Shown here: positions 44,932 to 55,016 of the stretch, one piece after another | Layout of the letters: each line of letters starts with the position of its first letter | Position numbering within the stretch: the stretch's first letter is position 1 | Assembly (NCBI GenBank): GCA_012841565.1 | Contig: DUUM01000251.1 | Coordinates: forward strand, 1-64,000 | From: Candidatus Epulonipiscium sp. | Lineage (GTDB): Bacteria > Bacillota_A > Clostridia > Lachnospirales > Cellulosilyticaceae | Direction: 5' to 3' | Length of the DNA: 64,000 nt | Position numbers and translations under genes: made by a program | Notes under the pieces: model-generated | Seen by the model: the letters and a program-made list of their open reading frames with translations, nothing else | Told to the model about the DNA's origin: nothing | The model's database searches: none

Positions 44932-45076
44932 GTTTCAAAGTTTAACGATTGTTTCTAAATTACAAAAATGCAACTTTAATAAAACATAAATCAATATGTA
45001 CTTAGGGGAACTACCGATAGAATAGTAAGTGGAATCATATATATAAATGCAGTTATAAGAAGGGGGAGAGGGCAAG

Positions 45077-46024
45077 ATGAATATTAAAGAAGGGATACAA
45101 TCGGCATTTAAAAATCTCTCTAGTAGTAAAATGCGTACCTTTCTAACGATGTTAGGAATGATTATTGGAATAGGGTCTGTTATTATGATTTTATCTATTG
45201 GCGCAGGGGTTCAAGATAGTTTAGTCGTCTTATTCGATAAATTAGGTAAAGGTACTATACAGCTAGATGCACTAAGAGCAGAGCCAGAAGACTATTTTAT
45301 CCTAGAAGACTTTGAGGTTATTGAAACTTTACCTGGTGTTAAAATGGCCTTGCCAATGATATCTTTTGCAGGATCGGTAAAGATGAAAAGAGCTGATGAG
45401 TTTAATTTTACGCAAATATGGGGTGTTACAGCTGATTACAATAAAGTGGTCCCTGTTAAAATGCTTAAAGGTAGATATATTTCAGAGAAGGATGATAAAG
45501 GGAAACAAAATGTAGCGGTTGTCGAAGAGGCCTTTGCAATAAGTCGCTTTGGCACTAATAATGTTATTGGTAAAACAATTGTAATTGAGTATGATAATCA
45601 AAATTTTACATTTGAAATAGTAGGTGTTAAAGACGATGCATACGATGTAGCAGGCATACCTACGGGAGATATGCCCTTAGTTGTATACCTACCATATGGA
45701 ACCGTTGCAACCACCATGTTTGATTTTGGTGAGAAAAAGGCCAGATATGCGATTGTATCAACTGAAGATAATGCCAATACTAATGAAATAGCAGCCCAAA
45801 TAATAAAAATTCTAGAAAAGAAACATCGTGTAAAGGATTTATACAGTGCAGAGCCATTATCTAGACAAATGGGTCAGCTTAATGAACAACTAGGTATTGT
45901 GATGGCTTTCATAAGTGTTGTAGCAGGAATTTCCCTTCTCGTTGGGGGAGTAGGAATTATGAATATTATGCTCGTTACCGTACAAGAAAGAACAAGAGAA
46001 ATAGGAATTCGTAAAGCGTTATGA
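45077..46024 (+). pseudogene. MacB-like ABC permease, 3'-truncated
   Basis: The 315-residue frame has an N-terminal helix ([20 protein letters not shown]), a periplasmic-type MacB core domain (residues ~45-260), one FtsX helix ([18 protein letters not shown]) and the coupling loop [18 protein letters not shown]. It then stops, exactly where the family continues with G and two more helices (usual length about 400). The last 80-90 residues are gone. No partner ATPase gene is nearby. Probably non-functional. Confidence 0.8.
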
Positions 46025-46067
46025 GTAAGCGAAATGCTTAAAAAGCTTAACCCGAAAACCTGATGAA

Positions 46068-46355
46068 TTAGGTTATAAGGTTAATATCTGCGATTGGTGC
46101 AGAAAATAGGGACCCCATAATCCCAAACATCTTTGGTAAAATAAGAATAAGTGGTACGCTAAGTACAAAATCTCTAAGCAAGGACAGCTCTAAAGATAAG
46201 ACTGGTTTTCCTATGGATTGTAAGAAAATACTTGTTGATTTCACTATTGCAGTTAATATAATAGTACTTAAAAACATCTGAAAAGCATAGATTGCAAATT
46301 CGTTATAGAGTAAATTTTCACTGCCAAATACTCCAATGATTTGCAATGGGAAAAT
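46068..46355 (-). pseudogene. MATE efflux protein, internal fragment
   Basis: About 95 codons on the minus strand read FPLQIIGVFGSENLLYNEFA ... STSIFLQSIGKPVLSLELSL LRDFVLSVPLILILPKMFG ... APIADI. This is the usual penultimate region of MATE (MatE domain) drug/sodium antiporters. The N-terminal two thirds and the last ~40 residues are missing, and the frame upstream to 46478 is unrelated sequence. It lies directly against the truncated MacB-like gene, so both were cut by one or more deletions. Confidence 0.7.
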
Positions 46356-46472
46356 CACAAAAATTTTGTATGTGTAAGCATTATTTATTTTTTCTTGCTT
46401 TATCTGTATATTTAATGAAAGAAATGTTATTATATAAGTAAGTACATTTATTATTATAAAAGGAGTGGTGGT

Positions 46473-46709
46473 ATGCAAAAATTATTAGATTATGGGAATG
46501 AGTTTCTTCAACAATCAACGTGGAAAGATCTTGCACTCATTAAGGTTTGTTTATTGGCAATGGGCATAATTTGTGGGATTGAAATTCCTAAAAAAGCGCA
46601 TAAACCAGTAGCTTTTATTGCTATATTAGCTTTTATAATGACCTATGTTCCGCTGATGATAAAGTTATTTAAGATAATGGATGAAAATGCTTCAAGTGAA
46701 ATGGAATAG
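46473..46709 (+). CDS. Small two-helix membrane protein
   Basis: A 78-residue protein with two hydrophobic helices (LALIKVCLLAMGIICGIEI and KPVAFIAILAFIMTYVPLMI) joined by a PKKAHK turn. It resembles small clostridial proteins often misnamed 'permease of phosphate ABC transporter' (WKDLALLK...G...IPKK pattern, from memory). AAAGGAGTGG precedes the ATG. Function unknown. Confidence 0.7.
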   Translation: MQKLLDYGNEFLQQSTWKDLALIKVCLLAMGIICGIEIPKKAHKPVAFIAILAFIMTYVPLMIKLFKIMDENASSEME

Positions 46710-46760
46710 GTTCTTTATCTGAAACTACCTGTGCCAAATAAATAAGTAAACTGAAAAGAT

Positions 46761-46802
46761 ACAAGAGAAATGCGACCATGTAACTGGTCGCATTTCTCTT
46801 GT
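46761..46802. terminator. Perfect 18-bp inverted repeat between convergent genes
   Basis: The arms at 46761-46778 and 46785-46802 are exact reverse complements around TGTAAC. It lies between the small membrane gene and the 3' end of the convergent aconitase gene and probably stops both. Confidence 0.85.
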
Positions 46803-46853
46803 CGTATAATATTCTTACACAAGCTTTCAGAAAGAAAGGTGGAAATCTAAAGC

Positions 46854-49574
46854 CTAATTTTTACGATTTGATTCATTTAAAAAACCACGTAAAATCATAT
46901 TTAAAATACCACTATTAGCATAGTACTCCACTTCTATATGGTTATCTAACCTTGCAATAGCATCGAATGTTAAAATGCTTCCATCAGGGCGGGTTGCAGA
47001 AATGCTTAGTGTCTTATTAGGAGAAAGTTGATCTGCAATGCCTAAAATATCAAAATCTTCATTTCCTGTTATTCCTAAAGACTCAGCACTTGCACCATCC
47101 ATAAACTGAAATGGTAGAACCCCCATTCCAATTAGGTTGCTCCTGTGAATTCTCTCATAGCTCTCAGCAATAACGGCCTTAACACCTAAAAGAGTTGTTC
47201 CCTTGGCAGCCCAATCCCTTGAACTTCCAGTGCCATATTCTTTTCCGGCAATAACAATTAAAGGGGTATTAGTTTCTTTGTATTTCATACAAGCATTAAA
47301 GATAGACATAATCTCATTGCTAGGCAAGTGTTTTGTAAAGCCACCTTCAACACCGGGAACCATCCTATTTCGGATTCTGATATTGGCAAAAGTCCCTCTC
47401 ATCATGACTTCATGGGTTCCCCTACGGGAGCCGTAAGAATTATAGTGTTCAGGTTTAACGTTTTGAGATGTTAAATAGTTTCCAGCATCAGAAGTTTCTG
47501 GAATGCTTCCAGCAGGAGAGATGTGATCTGTCGTAACAGAGTCACCTAGTAATGCCAATACCTTTGCCTTTGTAATATCATTTATTTTATCTGGTTGCCT
47601 TTGCATATGATCAAAGAATGTAGGCATTTTAATATAGGTGGAAGATTGTCCCCATTTATAAACTTCTCCTTCAGGTAGAGGAAGGGTGTTCCAAAGCTCG
47701 TTTTCATAAGCAACATTATCATACTTATGGACATAGATATCAGGCGTTACGAAGGTATCAATTATACTCCTAATCTCATCAGCGTCTGGCCAGATATCCT
47801 TTAAATAGATAGGCGCCTTACTATCGTTGTAAGCAATAGGCTCAGTGGAAAAATCAATGTTCATTGTACCTGCTAGTGCGTAAGCTACAACCAGCGGAGG
47901 AGAGGTTAAATAATTCATTTTAGTGAGGGCGTGAATGCGACCCTCAAAATTACGATTACCACTTAAAACACCTGCAACTGTCATGTTATTACTTTCAATA
48001 GCTTGGGTGATTTCATCTGACAAAGGACCGCTGTTTCCGATACAGGTGGTGCAGCCATAACCCACTACATTAAAGCCTAGTTTATCTAAGTAGGGAAGAA
48101 GGCCCGCTCTTTTTAGGTACTCTGTAACAACCAGGGAGCCAGGGGCAAAACTGCTTTTTACATATCTAGGTTTGGTGAGTCCTAATTCCACGGCTTTTTT
48201 TGCTAGAAGACCAGCACCAACCATAACATAGGGGTTGGATGTATTGGTGCAGCTAGTAATAGCGGCGATAACAACAGCGCCTGTATCTAGATTTTCAGTT
48301 TTGCCATCTTTATATTTAATTTCAACAGTCTCATTTATCTTATTTTCTTCGATTCCATATCCACCCTCACTCACAGGTGCCGCAATGATGTGGGAAAAAG
48401 CGTTCTTCATATCTTTTAGATTAATACGGTCTTGAGGACGCTTAGGACCAGCAAGACTTGGCTCCACTGTGGACAAATCAAGTTCAAGGGTCGTCGTGAA
48501 GATAGGTTCCGGGGAATGATCAGTTCTAAACATTCCTTGAGCTTGGTAATAGGCTTCAACGAGTGATATTTGCTCTTGGGTTCGGCCGGTAGCCTCAAGA
48601 TAGTCTAGGGTTTTGTTATCAACGGGGAAATAGGCTGCTGTAGCGCCGTATTCAGGACACATGTTAGAAACCGTGGCTCTGTCTTCTACAGTTATATTGC
48701 TAACGCCTTCGCCATAGAACTCAACAAATTTCCCAACAACACCTTGATTTCTTAAAATATTAGTAACAGTTAGAACAAGGTCTGTTGCTGTGGCCTGCTT
48801 TGGAAGTTTACCTGTTAGTTTGAAGCCAACAACATCGGGTACCAAGAAGTAAAGGGGTTGTCCTAGCATACAGGCTTCAGCTTCAATACCGCCGACGCCC
48901 CAACCTAAGACGCCAATACCATTAATCATAGTTGTATGAGAATCGGTTCCTACAAGTGTATCTGGAAGGATCAGGTTTTCACCGTGCTCAGATTTTACGG
49001 TTGCAACACTAGCTAGGAATTCTAAGTTTACTTGATGAACAATCCCAATAGAGGGCGGAAATACACGGAAATTTGAAAAAGAATTCTGTGCCCATTTAAG
49101 GAGTTCATATCGCTCGCTATTGCGTTCAAACTCTTTTTTTATATTGAAGTTTAATGACTCATCTGTGCCAGAAGAATCTACCATGACAGAGTGATCAATA
49201 ACAAGGTCTACGGGTACAATGGGATTGATTTTACTTGGGTCTCCGCCCATTTCTTCTATTTTAGTTCTCATGGTTGCTAAATCGACCACAACAGGAATCC
49301 CAGTGAAATCCTGGAGTACAATTCGAGATGGAATAAATGGAATATCGTTCTTTTCTTCTTGGCTTGGCCAGGAAGCGATTCTTTTAATATGCTCAGTGGT
49401 TACAAGCTTATTATCGTAATTTCTTAAGGCGCCTTCTAAAAGAATCTTAAGCGAATAGGGTAATCTAGAGACATCATTTATGCCCAGTTCAGTAAGGGAT
49501 GTGATATCGTGATAAACATAATCTTTGCCATCTATAGATAGCTTCTTTTTGTTTAGACCAATTGTGCTTTGCAT
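46854..49574 (-). CDS. acnA: Aconitate hydratase A
   Basis: A 906-residue cytoplasmic enzyme that isomerises citrate and isocitrate, with a [4Fe-4S] cluster. The three cluster cysteines are in ITSCTNTSNPYV and GYGCTTCIGNSG. Also visible are DSHTTMINGIGVLGWGVGGI, the C-terminal swivel domain with GKEYGTGSSRDWAAKG, and SYERIHRSNLIGMG. The length and domain order fit the AcnA/IRP type. ATG 49574 has AAGGAGG upstream; an in-frame start 60 bases earlier has none. It stands alone, with no citrate synthase or isocitrate dehydrogenase gene beside it. Confidence 0.95.
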   Translation of the reverse strand: MQSTIGLNKKKLSIDGKDYVYHDITSLTELGINDVSRLPYSLKILLEGALRNYDNKLVTTEHIKRIASWPSQEEKNDIPFIPSRIVLQDFTGIPVVVDLATMRTKIEEMGGDPSKINPIVPVDLVIDHSVMVDSSGTDESLNFNIKKEFERNSERYELLKWAQNSFSNFRVFPPSIGIVHQVNLEFLASVATVKSEHGENLILPDTLVGTDSHTTMINGIGVLGWGVGGIEAEACMLGQPLYFLVPDVVGFKLTGKLPKQATATDLVLTVTNILRNQGVVGKFVEFYGEGVSNITVEDRATVSNMCPEYGATAAYFPVDNKTLDYLEATGRTQEQISLVEAYYQAQGMFRTDHSPEPIFTTTLELDLSTVEPSLAGPKRPQDRINLKDMKNAFSHIIAAPVSEGGYGIEENKINETVEIKYKDGKTENLDTGAVVIAAITSCTNTSNPYVMVGAGLLAKKAVELGLTKPRYVKSSFAPGSLVVTEYLKRAGLLPYLDKLGFNVVGYGCTTCIGNSGPLSDEITQAIESNNMTVAGVLSGNRNFEGRIHALTKMNYLTSPPLVVAYALAGTMNIDFSTEPIAYNDSKAPIYLKDIWPDADEIRSIIDTFVTPDIYVHKYDNVAYENELWNTLPLPEGEVYKWGQSSTYIKMPTFFDHMQRQPDKINDITKAKVLALLGDSVTTDHISPAGSIPETSDAGNYLTSQNVKPEHYNSYGSRRGTHEVMMRGTFANIRIRNRMVPGVEGGFTKHLPSNEIMSIFNACMKYKETNTPLIVIAGKEYGTGSSRDWAAKGTTLLGVKAVIAESYERIHRSNLIGMGVLPFQFMDGASAESLGITGNEDFDILGIADQLSPNKTLSISATRPDGSILTFDAIARLDNHIEVEYYANSGILNMILRGFLNESNRKN

Positions 49575-49745
49575 ATACTTCCTCCTTATATGAGTTCGGA
49601 AAGTTATTAGTGGGATTATTGTTACCAAAGACATGATAGATATTCTCCCTAGTTATAAATAGTATACATAGGTTAAGCATTTTTGACAAATGAAAATGGA
49701 TGTGCCTGATACCTTTTTATTTGCTTATTTTATTTTATCGTTGTA

Positions 49746-49761
49746 AAATGTAATTACAAGT
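49746..49761 (+). promoter_or_regulatory. AraR-like operator before araR
   Basis: AAATGTAATTACAAGT matches the Bacillus AraR box (ATTTGTACGTACAAAT) at most conserved positions and has a perfect TGTAATTACA core. It lies 50 bases before the araR start, which suggests autoregulation. Confidence 0.55.
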
Positions 49762-49811
49762 TAGATTTTTAAATGAATTTAACAATACAACTTTAAAGGG
49801 GTTATTACACC

Positions 49812-50894
49812 ATGCTAGATACAAATAAATCAAAGCATATTGCTTTATATGATTGGATAAAAGAAAGAATTGAAAATAAGACTTTTGAAAATGGTGAAAA
49901 ACTTATAAGTGAAAATACCCTATGTGAAAAATTTGGTATTAGCCGCCAAACGGTTCGTCATGCCATTGGAAGATTAGAACAAGAAAGGTTAGTAGAAAGA
50001 CGAAGAGGCAGTGGAACATACATCAAATCTGAAGGCCTGATAGAAAAGAAAAAGACAATGACCATAGGGGTTATGACAACTTATTTAGATGATTATATAT
50101 TTCCATCTATTATTAATGGGATTGAAGAAGGATTAACTAAAAACGGCTATTCTATATCCTTAGGTCTTACTAGAAATAGAGTTGAAAATGAGAGAAATCT
50201 TCTCAATTCGCTTTTAGAAAAAGGAATTGATGGCCTGATTGTGGAAGGGACCAAAAGTGCCTTGCCCAACCCTAATTTAGGGATTTATAAAGAATTTTAT
50301 AAGCAAGGTATACCTGTTCTCTTTATTAACGGATACTACAAGGAGTTAGCTCCTAATTATGTAGTTGTAGATGATGTGTTGGGCGGGAAAATAGCGGTGG
50401 ACTATTTAATCAGCTCGGGGCACAAAAAAATAACGGGCATTTTCAAATATGATGATATACAAGGGCATAAACGATACAAAGGTTTTCAAGAAAGCATTTA
50501 TAAAGCAGGTATCACCATTAATGAGGATGATTTAATGTGGTTTTCTACAGATGATAGTAAGATGTTTGATCAAAGATACCAAGCAGAAATTTTAGAAAAA
50601 TTAAAAGATGTTACAGGTGTAGTTTGTTATAACGATGATATAGCCGTTAAGTTAATTAAATTGCTTGAGGCTAGTTCTATTCGTGTGCCAGAAGATATTT
50701 CCATTATTAGTTTTGATGATTCTAATTTAGCCACCATGTCTCATATAGGAATAACCACAGTTGCTCACCCAGGTAAGGTATTAGGCGAAATGGCCACAAA
50801 AGAATTACTAAAAATAATTGAAAAAAACCAGTATAAAAGTGAGAAAGTAATAAAGCCAAAACTAATTATTAGAGAATCAATAAAAAACATCTAA
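49812..50894 (+). CDS. araR: Arabinose-responsive repressor, GntR/LacI hybrid
   Basis: A 360-residue protein. Residues 1-70 form a GntR winged helix (HIALYDWIKERIENKTFENG; SRQTVRHAIGRLEQERLVER RRGSGTYI). Residues ~85-355 form a LacI/periplasmic-binding-type sugar domain (TIGVMTTYLDDYIFPSIING ... ISIISFDDSNLA). This unusual fusion defines AraR of Gram-positive bacteria, which releases DNA on binding L-arabinose. It sits directly upstream of araBAD. AraR-like boxes lie before it and before araB. AAAGGGG precedes the ATG at normal distance. Confidence 0.93.
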   Translation: MLDTNKSKHIALYDWIKERIENKTFENGEKLISENTLCEKFGISRQTVRHAIGRLEQERLVERRRGSGTYIKSEGLIEKKKTMTIGVMTTYLDDYIFPSIINGIEEGLTKNGYSISLGLTRNRVENERNLLNSLLEKGIDGLIVEGTKSALPNPNLGIYKEFYKQGIPVLFINGYYKELAPNYVVVDDVLGGKIAVDYLISSGHKKITGIFKYDDIQGHKRYKGFQESIYKAGITINEDDLMWFSTDDSKMFDQRYQAEILEKLKDVTGVVCYNDDIAVKLIKLLEASSIRVPEDISIISFDDSNLATMSHIGITTVAHPGKVLGEMATKELLKIIEKNQYKSEKVIKPKLIIRESIKNI

Positions 50895-50910
50895 TAAACT
50901 TATAAAAACC

Positions 50911-50967
50911 TTGCAATATTAGCAAATGTGATGTAATATTTAATTATAATAAGTTGTTACTACAACT
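50911..50967 (+). promoter_or_regulatory. araBAD promoter and AraR operator
   Basis: TTGCAA (50911-50916), 17 bp, TAATAT (50934-50939), then the inverted repeat AGTTGTTACTACAACT (50952-50967). It matches the AraR box pattern A.TTGT....ACAA.T, directly before the AGGAGG site of araB. Binding there would block transcription just after its start. Confidence 0.65.
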
Positions 50968-50981
50968 AGGAGGGATTTAAT

Positions 50982-52646
50982 ATGAACAAGTATACAATTG
51001 GTGTGGATTTTGGCACGTTATCAGGTCGAGCAGTGTTAGTTGATGTTACAACAGGGGAAGAATTATCATCTAGTGAGTATGTCTACCCTCATGCTGTTAT
51101 GGATGAGAAGCTACCTTCTGGTAAAGAATTGGGGACGGATTGGGCGCTCGAGCATCCACAAGATTATCTTGATGTTCTTGGGAATACAATTCCGAAAGTA
51201 TTAAAAGAGACAGGTGTTAAAGCGGAAGATGTAATAGGCATTGGAATTGACTTTACAGCCTGTACAGTTCTACCTGTAAAGGCCGATGGGACGCCACTTT
51301 GTTTTTTAGATGAATTCAAAGACAATCCACACGCATACGTAAAGCTGTGGAAACATCATGCGGCGCAAGATAAGGCAAATAAGTTAAACGAAATAGCAGA
51401 AAAACGTGGTGAAAAATGGCTTTCTAGATATGGCGGGAAGATTTCATCTGAGTGGGCTTTTCCAAAACTTTGGCAAATATTAGATGAGGCTCCAGAGGTT
51501 TATAATGCAATGGATCGTTTTATTGAAGCGACTGACTGGATTGTATGGCAGTTAACAGGGATAGAAACAAGAAATGCTTGTACTGCTGGTTATAAAGCTA
51601 TTTGGCACAAACAAGATGGGTACCCATCTAAAGAGTTTTTTAAGGCACTAGACCCTCGTCTTGAAAATGTTGTAGATGAAAAGTTATCACGTGAGATTAT
51701 ACCTTTAGGTGAAAAAGCAGGAGAAATTACAGAAGCAGCTGCAAAACTTACAGGATTAGCAGTTGGAACAGCAGTTGCCGTTGGTAATGTAGATGCTCAT
51801 GTTTGTGTACCTGCTGTTAAAATAGATGGACCAGGGAAAATGCTTGCGATTATAGGAACATCTACTTGCCATATGGTAATGGGTGAAGAAGAAAAAGAAG
51901 CTCCGGGTATGTGTGGTGTTGTAGAAGATGGGATTTTACCAGGATTTTTTGGTTATGAAGCAGGGCAATCTTGTGTAGGAGATCATTTTGCTTGGTTTGT
52001 TGAGAACTGTTTGCCAGCCTCTTATGAGGAAGCTGCAAAGGCAGAAGGCATGAAAATTCATGACTACTTAACCAAGAAAGCTCAGGAACTCAAAGTTGGG
52101 GAGAGCGGACTTGTTGCTTTAGATTGGTGGAATGGTAATCGATCAGTTTTAGTAGATGTTGATTTAACAGGTATGATGCTTGGTATGAGTTTGCTCACAA
52201 AGCCAGAAGAGATTTACCGTGCCCTTATAGAGGCTACAGCTTATGGCACTAGAGTAATTATTGAGACATTCTGTGAAAATGGTGTTCCAATTAATGAGTT
52301 CTATGCTTCCGGTGGTATCTCACAAAAGAATCCTATGGCTATGCAAATTTATGCAGATGTTATTAATATGCCTGTGTACATTGCAGGAAGTGAACAAGGA
52401 CCAGCACTGGGCTCAGCTATATTTGGATCAGTTGCAGCAGGTAAAGCAAAAGGTGGACATGATAGTGTCGCAGAGGCTGCAGCTATTATGGGGAAATTAG
52501 ATGAGAGAGTTTACACACCAATTCCAGAAAATGTTGCCGTTTATGATAAATTGTTTGCAGAATACCTCAAGCTACACGACTATTTTGGACGTGGGGACAA
52601 TGATGTTATGAAACGTTTAAAAGAAATTAAAAAAAGTGTTGAATAA
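50982..52646 (+). CDS. araB: Ribulokinase
   Basis: A 554-residue FGGY-family kinase that phosphorylates L-ribulose to L-ribulose-5-phosphate. The N-terminal ATPase motif [14 protein letters not shown], the substrate region [24 protein letters not shown] [12 protein letters not shown], and the C-terminal [19 protein letters not shown] are all present. Length and the SGR variant are typical of AraB. It is the first structural gene of the arabinose operon; araA follows after 16 bases. Confidence 0.95.
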   Translation: MNKYTIGVDFGTLSGRAVLVDVTTGEELSSSEYVYPHAVMDEKLPSGKELGTDWALEHPQDYLDVLGNTIPKVLKETGVKAEDVIGIGIDFTACTVLPVKADGTPLCFLDEFKDNPHAYVKLWKHHAAQDKANKLNEIAEKRGEKWLSRYGGKISSEWAFPKLWQILDEAPEVYNAMDRFIEATDWIVWQLTGIETRNACTAGYKAIWHKQDGYPSKEFFKALDPRLENVVDEKLSREIIPLGEKAGEITEAAAKLTGLAVGTAVAVGNVDAHVCVPAVKIDGPGKMLAIIGTSTCHMVMGEEEKEAPGMCGVVEDGILPGFFGYEAGQSCVGDHFAWFVENCLPASYEEAAKAEGMKIHDYLTKKAQELKVGESGLVALDWWNGNRSVLVDVDLTGMMLGMSLLTKPEEIYRALIEATAYGTRVIIETFCENGVPINEFYASGGISQKNPMAMQIYADVINMPVYIAGSEQGPALGSAIFGSVAAGKAKGGHDSVAEAAAIMGKLDERVYTPIPENVAVYDKLFAEYLKLHDYFGRGDNDVMKRLKEIKKSVE

Positions 52647-52662
52647 AAAAGGAGGAATTATA

Positions 52663-54159
52663 ATGAGTGGTTTAAAAGCGAAAGACTTAAAAAACTATGA
52701 ATTTTGGTTTATAACAGGTAGTCAGGACCTTTATGGTGACGATGTTATCAGACAGGTAGCAGAACATTCAAAAATAATGGTTGATGGATTTGATGGTTCA
52801 AAAAACATACCAGGAAAAGTTGTGTTTAAAGGCGTTGTTAAAACACCGTCTGAAATCACAGATATTATGGAAGCAGCAAACTTTGATAAAAAATGTGCCG
52901 GTGTTATGACATGGATGCATACTTTTTCACCATCTAAAATGTGGATTGCAGGATTATCAAGATTAAACAAGCCTTATCTTCATTTGAATACACAATTTAA
53001 CAAAGAGATTCCGTGGGACGAGATTGATATGGACTTTATGAACTTAAATCAATCGGCTCATGGGGATAGAGAACACGGATTTATTGGTGCAAGACTTAGA
53101 TTGCCAAGAAAAATTGTTGTAGGATACTGGGAAGACCAAAAGGTTCAGGAGAAAATTGGTAATTGGATGCGCTCAGCCATTGGTGTCAGTGAATCACGTT
53201 CTCTTAAAGTTGCCCGTTTTGGTGATAATATGAGAGAAGTTGCTGTAACAGAAGGCGATAAAGTTGAAGCACAAATCAAATTTGGTTGGTCTGTTAACTA
53301 TCACCCAGTAGGGGATTTAGTTGCTTATGTAGACGCTGTAACAGAAAAAGAAATTGATGACCAAATGGAATTATATAGTAATAAATATGAGATAAAAACA
53401 GAAAACATGGATGCTGTTAGATACCAAGCCCGTTTAGAAGTTGGAATGACTAAATTCTTAGAAGAAGGGGATTTTGGCGCATTTATAACAACATTCCAGG
53501 ACCTCTATGGTCTAAAACAATTACCAGGATTAGCGGTTCAACGTTTAATGGAAGAAGGCTATGGTTTTGCCGGAGAAGGTGACTGGAAAACAGCAGCTAT
53601 TACAAGGATTATGAAAATAATGTCAATGGGCTTAGAGGGTGGAACATCCTTTATGGAGGATTACACCTATCATATGGCAGAGGGCAGAGAATTAGTGCTT
53701 GGCGCTCATATGTTAGAAGTATGCCCATCTATTGCATCAACTAAACCAACCATTGAAGTTCATAATTTAGGTATTGGAGGCAAAGAAGCACCGGCACGTA
53801 TGGTATTTGATGGTAGCGCAGGAGATGCTATTTTGGTTTCACTTATTGATATGGGAGGACGCATGCGTATGATCGTTAACGATGTTGCTGCAGTTAAACC
53901 TCTTAAGAGCATGCCAAAGTTACCAGTAGCTGGGGTTATGTGGGAACCTATGCCAAACCTTCAAACATCAGCAGAAGCATGGATTTTAGCAGGAGGGGCT
54001 CACCACTCTGTTATGAGTTATACCTTAACAGCTGATCATATGCGTGATTTTGCAGAAATGTTAAAAATTGAATTTGTTCATATTCATAAAAATACAAATG
54101 TGATAGAGCTTAAAAAAGAATTAATGTGGAATGATATTCAGTGGAAACTAAGCAACTAA
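52663..54159 (+). CDS. araA: L-arabinose isomerase
   Basis: A 498-residue Mn-dependent enzyme that converts L-arabinose to L-ribulose. It has the family start YEFWFITGSQDLYG, the substrate motif CAGVMTWMHTFSPSKMWI, the catalytic E residues in GEGDWKTAA and MEDYTYHM, and histidines in VLGAHMLEVCP and AGGAHHSVMSY. ATG 52663 follows AAGGAGG; an earlier in-frame start would overlap araB and lacks a site. Second gene of the operon. Confidence 0.96.
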   Translation: MSGLKAKDLKNYEFWFITGSQDLYGDDVIRQVAEHSKIMVDGFDGSKNIPGKVVFKGVVKTPSEITDIMEAANFDKKCAGVMTWMHTFSPSKMWIAGLSRLNKPYLHLNTQFNKEIPWDEIDMDFMNLNQSAHGDREHGFIGARLRLPRKIVVGYWEDQKVQEKIGNWMRSAIGVSESRSLKVARFGDNMREVAVTEGDKVEAQIKFGWSVNYHPVGDLVAYVDAVTEKEIDDQMELYSNKYEIKTENMDAVRYQARLEVGMTKFLEEGDFGAFITTFQDLYGLKQLPGLAVQRLMEEGYGFAGEGDWKTAAITRIMKIMSMGLEGGTSFMEDYTYHMAEGRELVLGAHMLEVCPSIASTKPTIEVHNLGIGGKEAPARMVFDGSAGDAILVSLIDMGGRMRMIVNDVAAVKPLKSMPKLPVAGVMWEPMPNLQTSAEAWILAGGAHHSVMSYTLTADHMRDFAEMLKIEFVHIHKNTNVIELKKELMWNDIQWKLSN

Positions 54160-54189
54160 AGTAGTGAGATTTTTAAGGAGAGTTTAACT

Positions 54190-54891
54190 ATGCTAGAAGC
54201 ACTTAAAAAAGAAGTTTACGATGCAAATATGGCACTTCCTAGGTATGGGCTAATAACCTTTACCTGGGGGAATGTGTCAGGAATAGATAGAGAAAAAGGG
54301 CTTATTGTCATTAAACCATCAGGTGTACCCTATGAGGAATTAACAGTAGAGGATATGGTGGTATTAGATTTGGATGGGAATAAAGTTGAGGGAGCTCTAA
54401 ACCCTTCTTCTGATACGGATACCCATTTAGAACTCTATAGAAACTTTCTAGATATTGATGGGATTGTTCATACCCACTCTAGGTGGGCAACTATTTGGTC
54501 CCAATCTGGAAGAGGAATTCCTGCATATGGCACAACCCATGCGGATTACTTTTACGGTGAGATTCCATGTACAAGACAGATGTGTCAACAAGAGATTGAA
54601 GGAGAGTATGAATTAGAAACGGGGAAAGTAATTGTGGAAGGATTTAAAGGAATAAATCCTAACTTTATTCCAGCTGTTTTGGTTTATTCTCATGGCCCTT
54701 TTACTTGGGGGAAAGATGCTAACGAGGCTGTTCATAATGCTGTGGTATTAGAAGAAGTGGCTATGATGGCGTGGCACACCGAAAACCTTCCAGGCACTGT
54801 AAAGACGCCTATGGACCAAGGTTTATTAGATAAGCACTTCTTAAGAAAACATGGTGACAATGCGTATTATGGTCAAGAAAAAATAAAATAG
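54190..54891 (+). CDS. araD: L-ribulose-5-phosphate 4-epimerase
   Basis: A 233-residue class II aldolase-fold, zinc-dependent enzyme. It epimerises L-ribulose-5-phosphate to D-xylulose-5-phosphate, which enters the pentose phosphate pathway. Seen are [35 protein letters not shown], the zinc-site [19 protein letters not shown] and [16 protein letters not shown] precedes the ATG. It completes the araBAD set. A weak hairpin with CTCTTTTTTT (to about 54960) may terminate it. Confidence 0.95.
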   Translation: MLEALKKEVYDANMALPRYGLITFTWGNVSGIDREKGLIVIKPSGVPYEELTVEDMVVLDLDGNKVEGALNPSSDTDTHLELYRNFLDIDGIVHTHSRWATIWSQSGRGIPAYGTTHADYFYGEIPCTRQMCQQEIEGEYELETGKVIVEGFKGINPNFIPAVLVYSHGPFTWGKDANEAVHNAVVLEEVAMMAWHTENLPGTVKTPMDQGLLDKHFLRKHGDNAYYGQEKIK

Positions 54892-55016
54892 CTATGGATC
54901 AAGAAAAAAGAGATGTGTCTAGAAAATATCGCAAGATTTTAACTAGCCAGCTCTTTTTTTCAACATATAAAAGGAATTTAAACTTAAAAGGTGTTTTATA
55001 TTAGGGGGCGGGTAGT

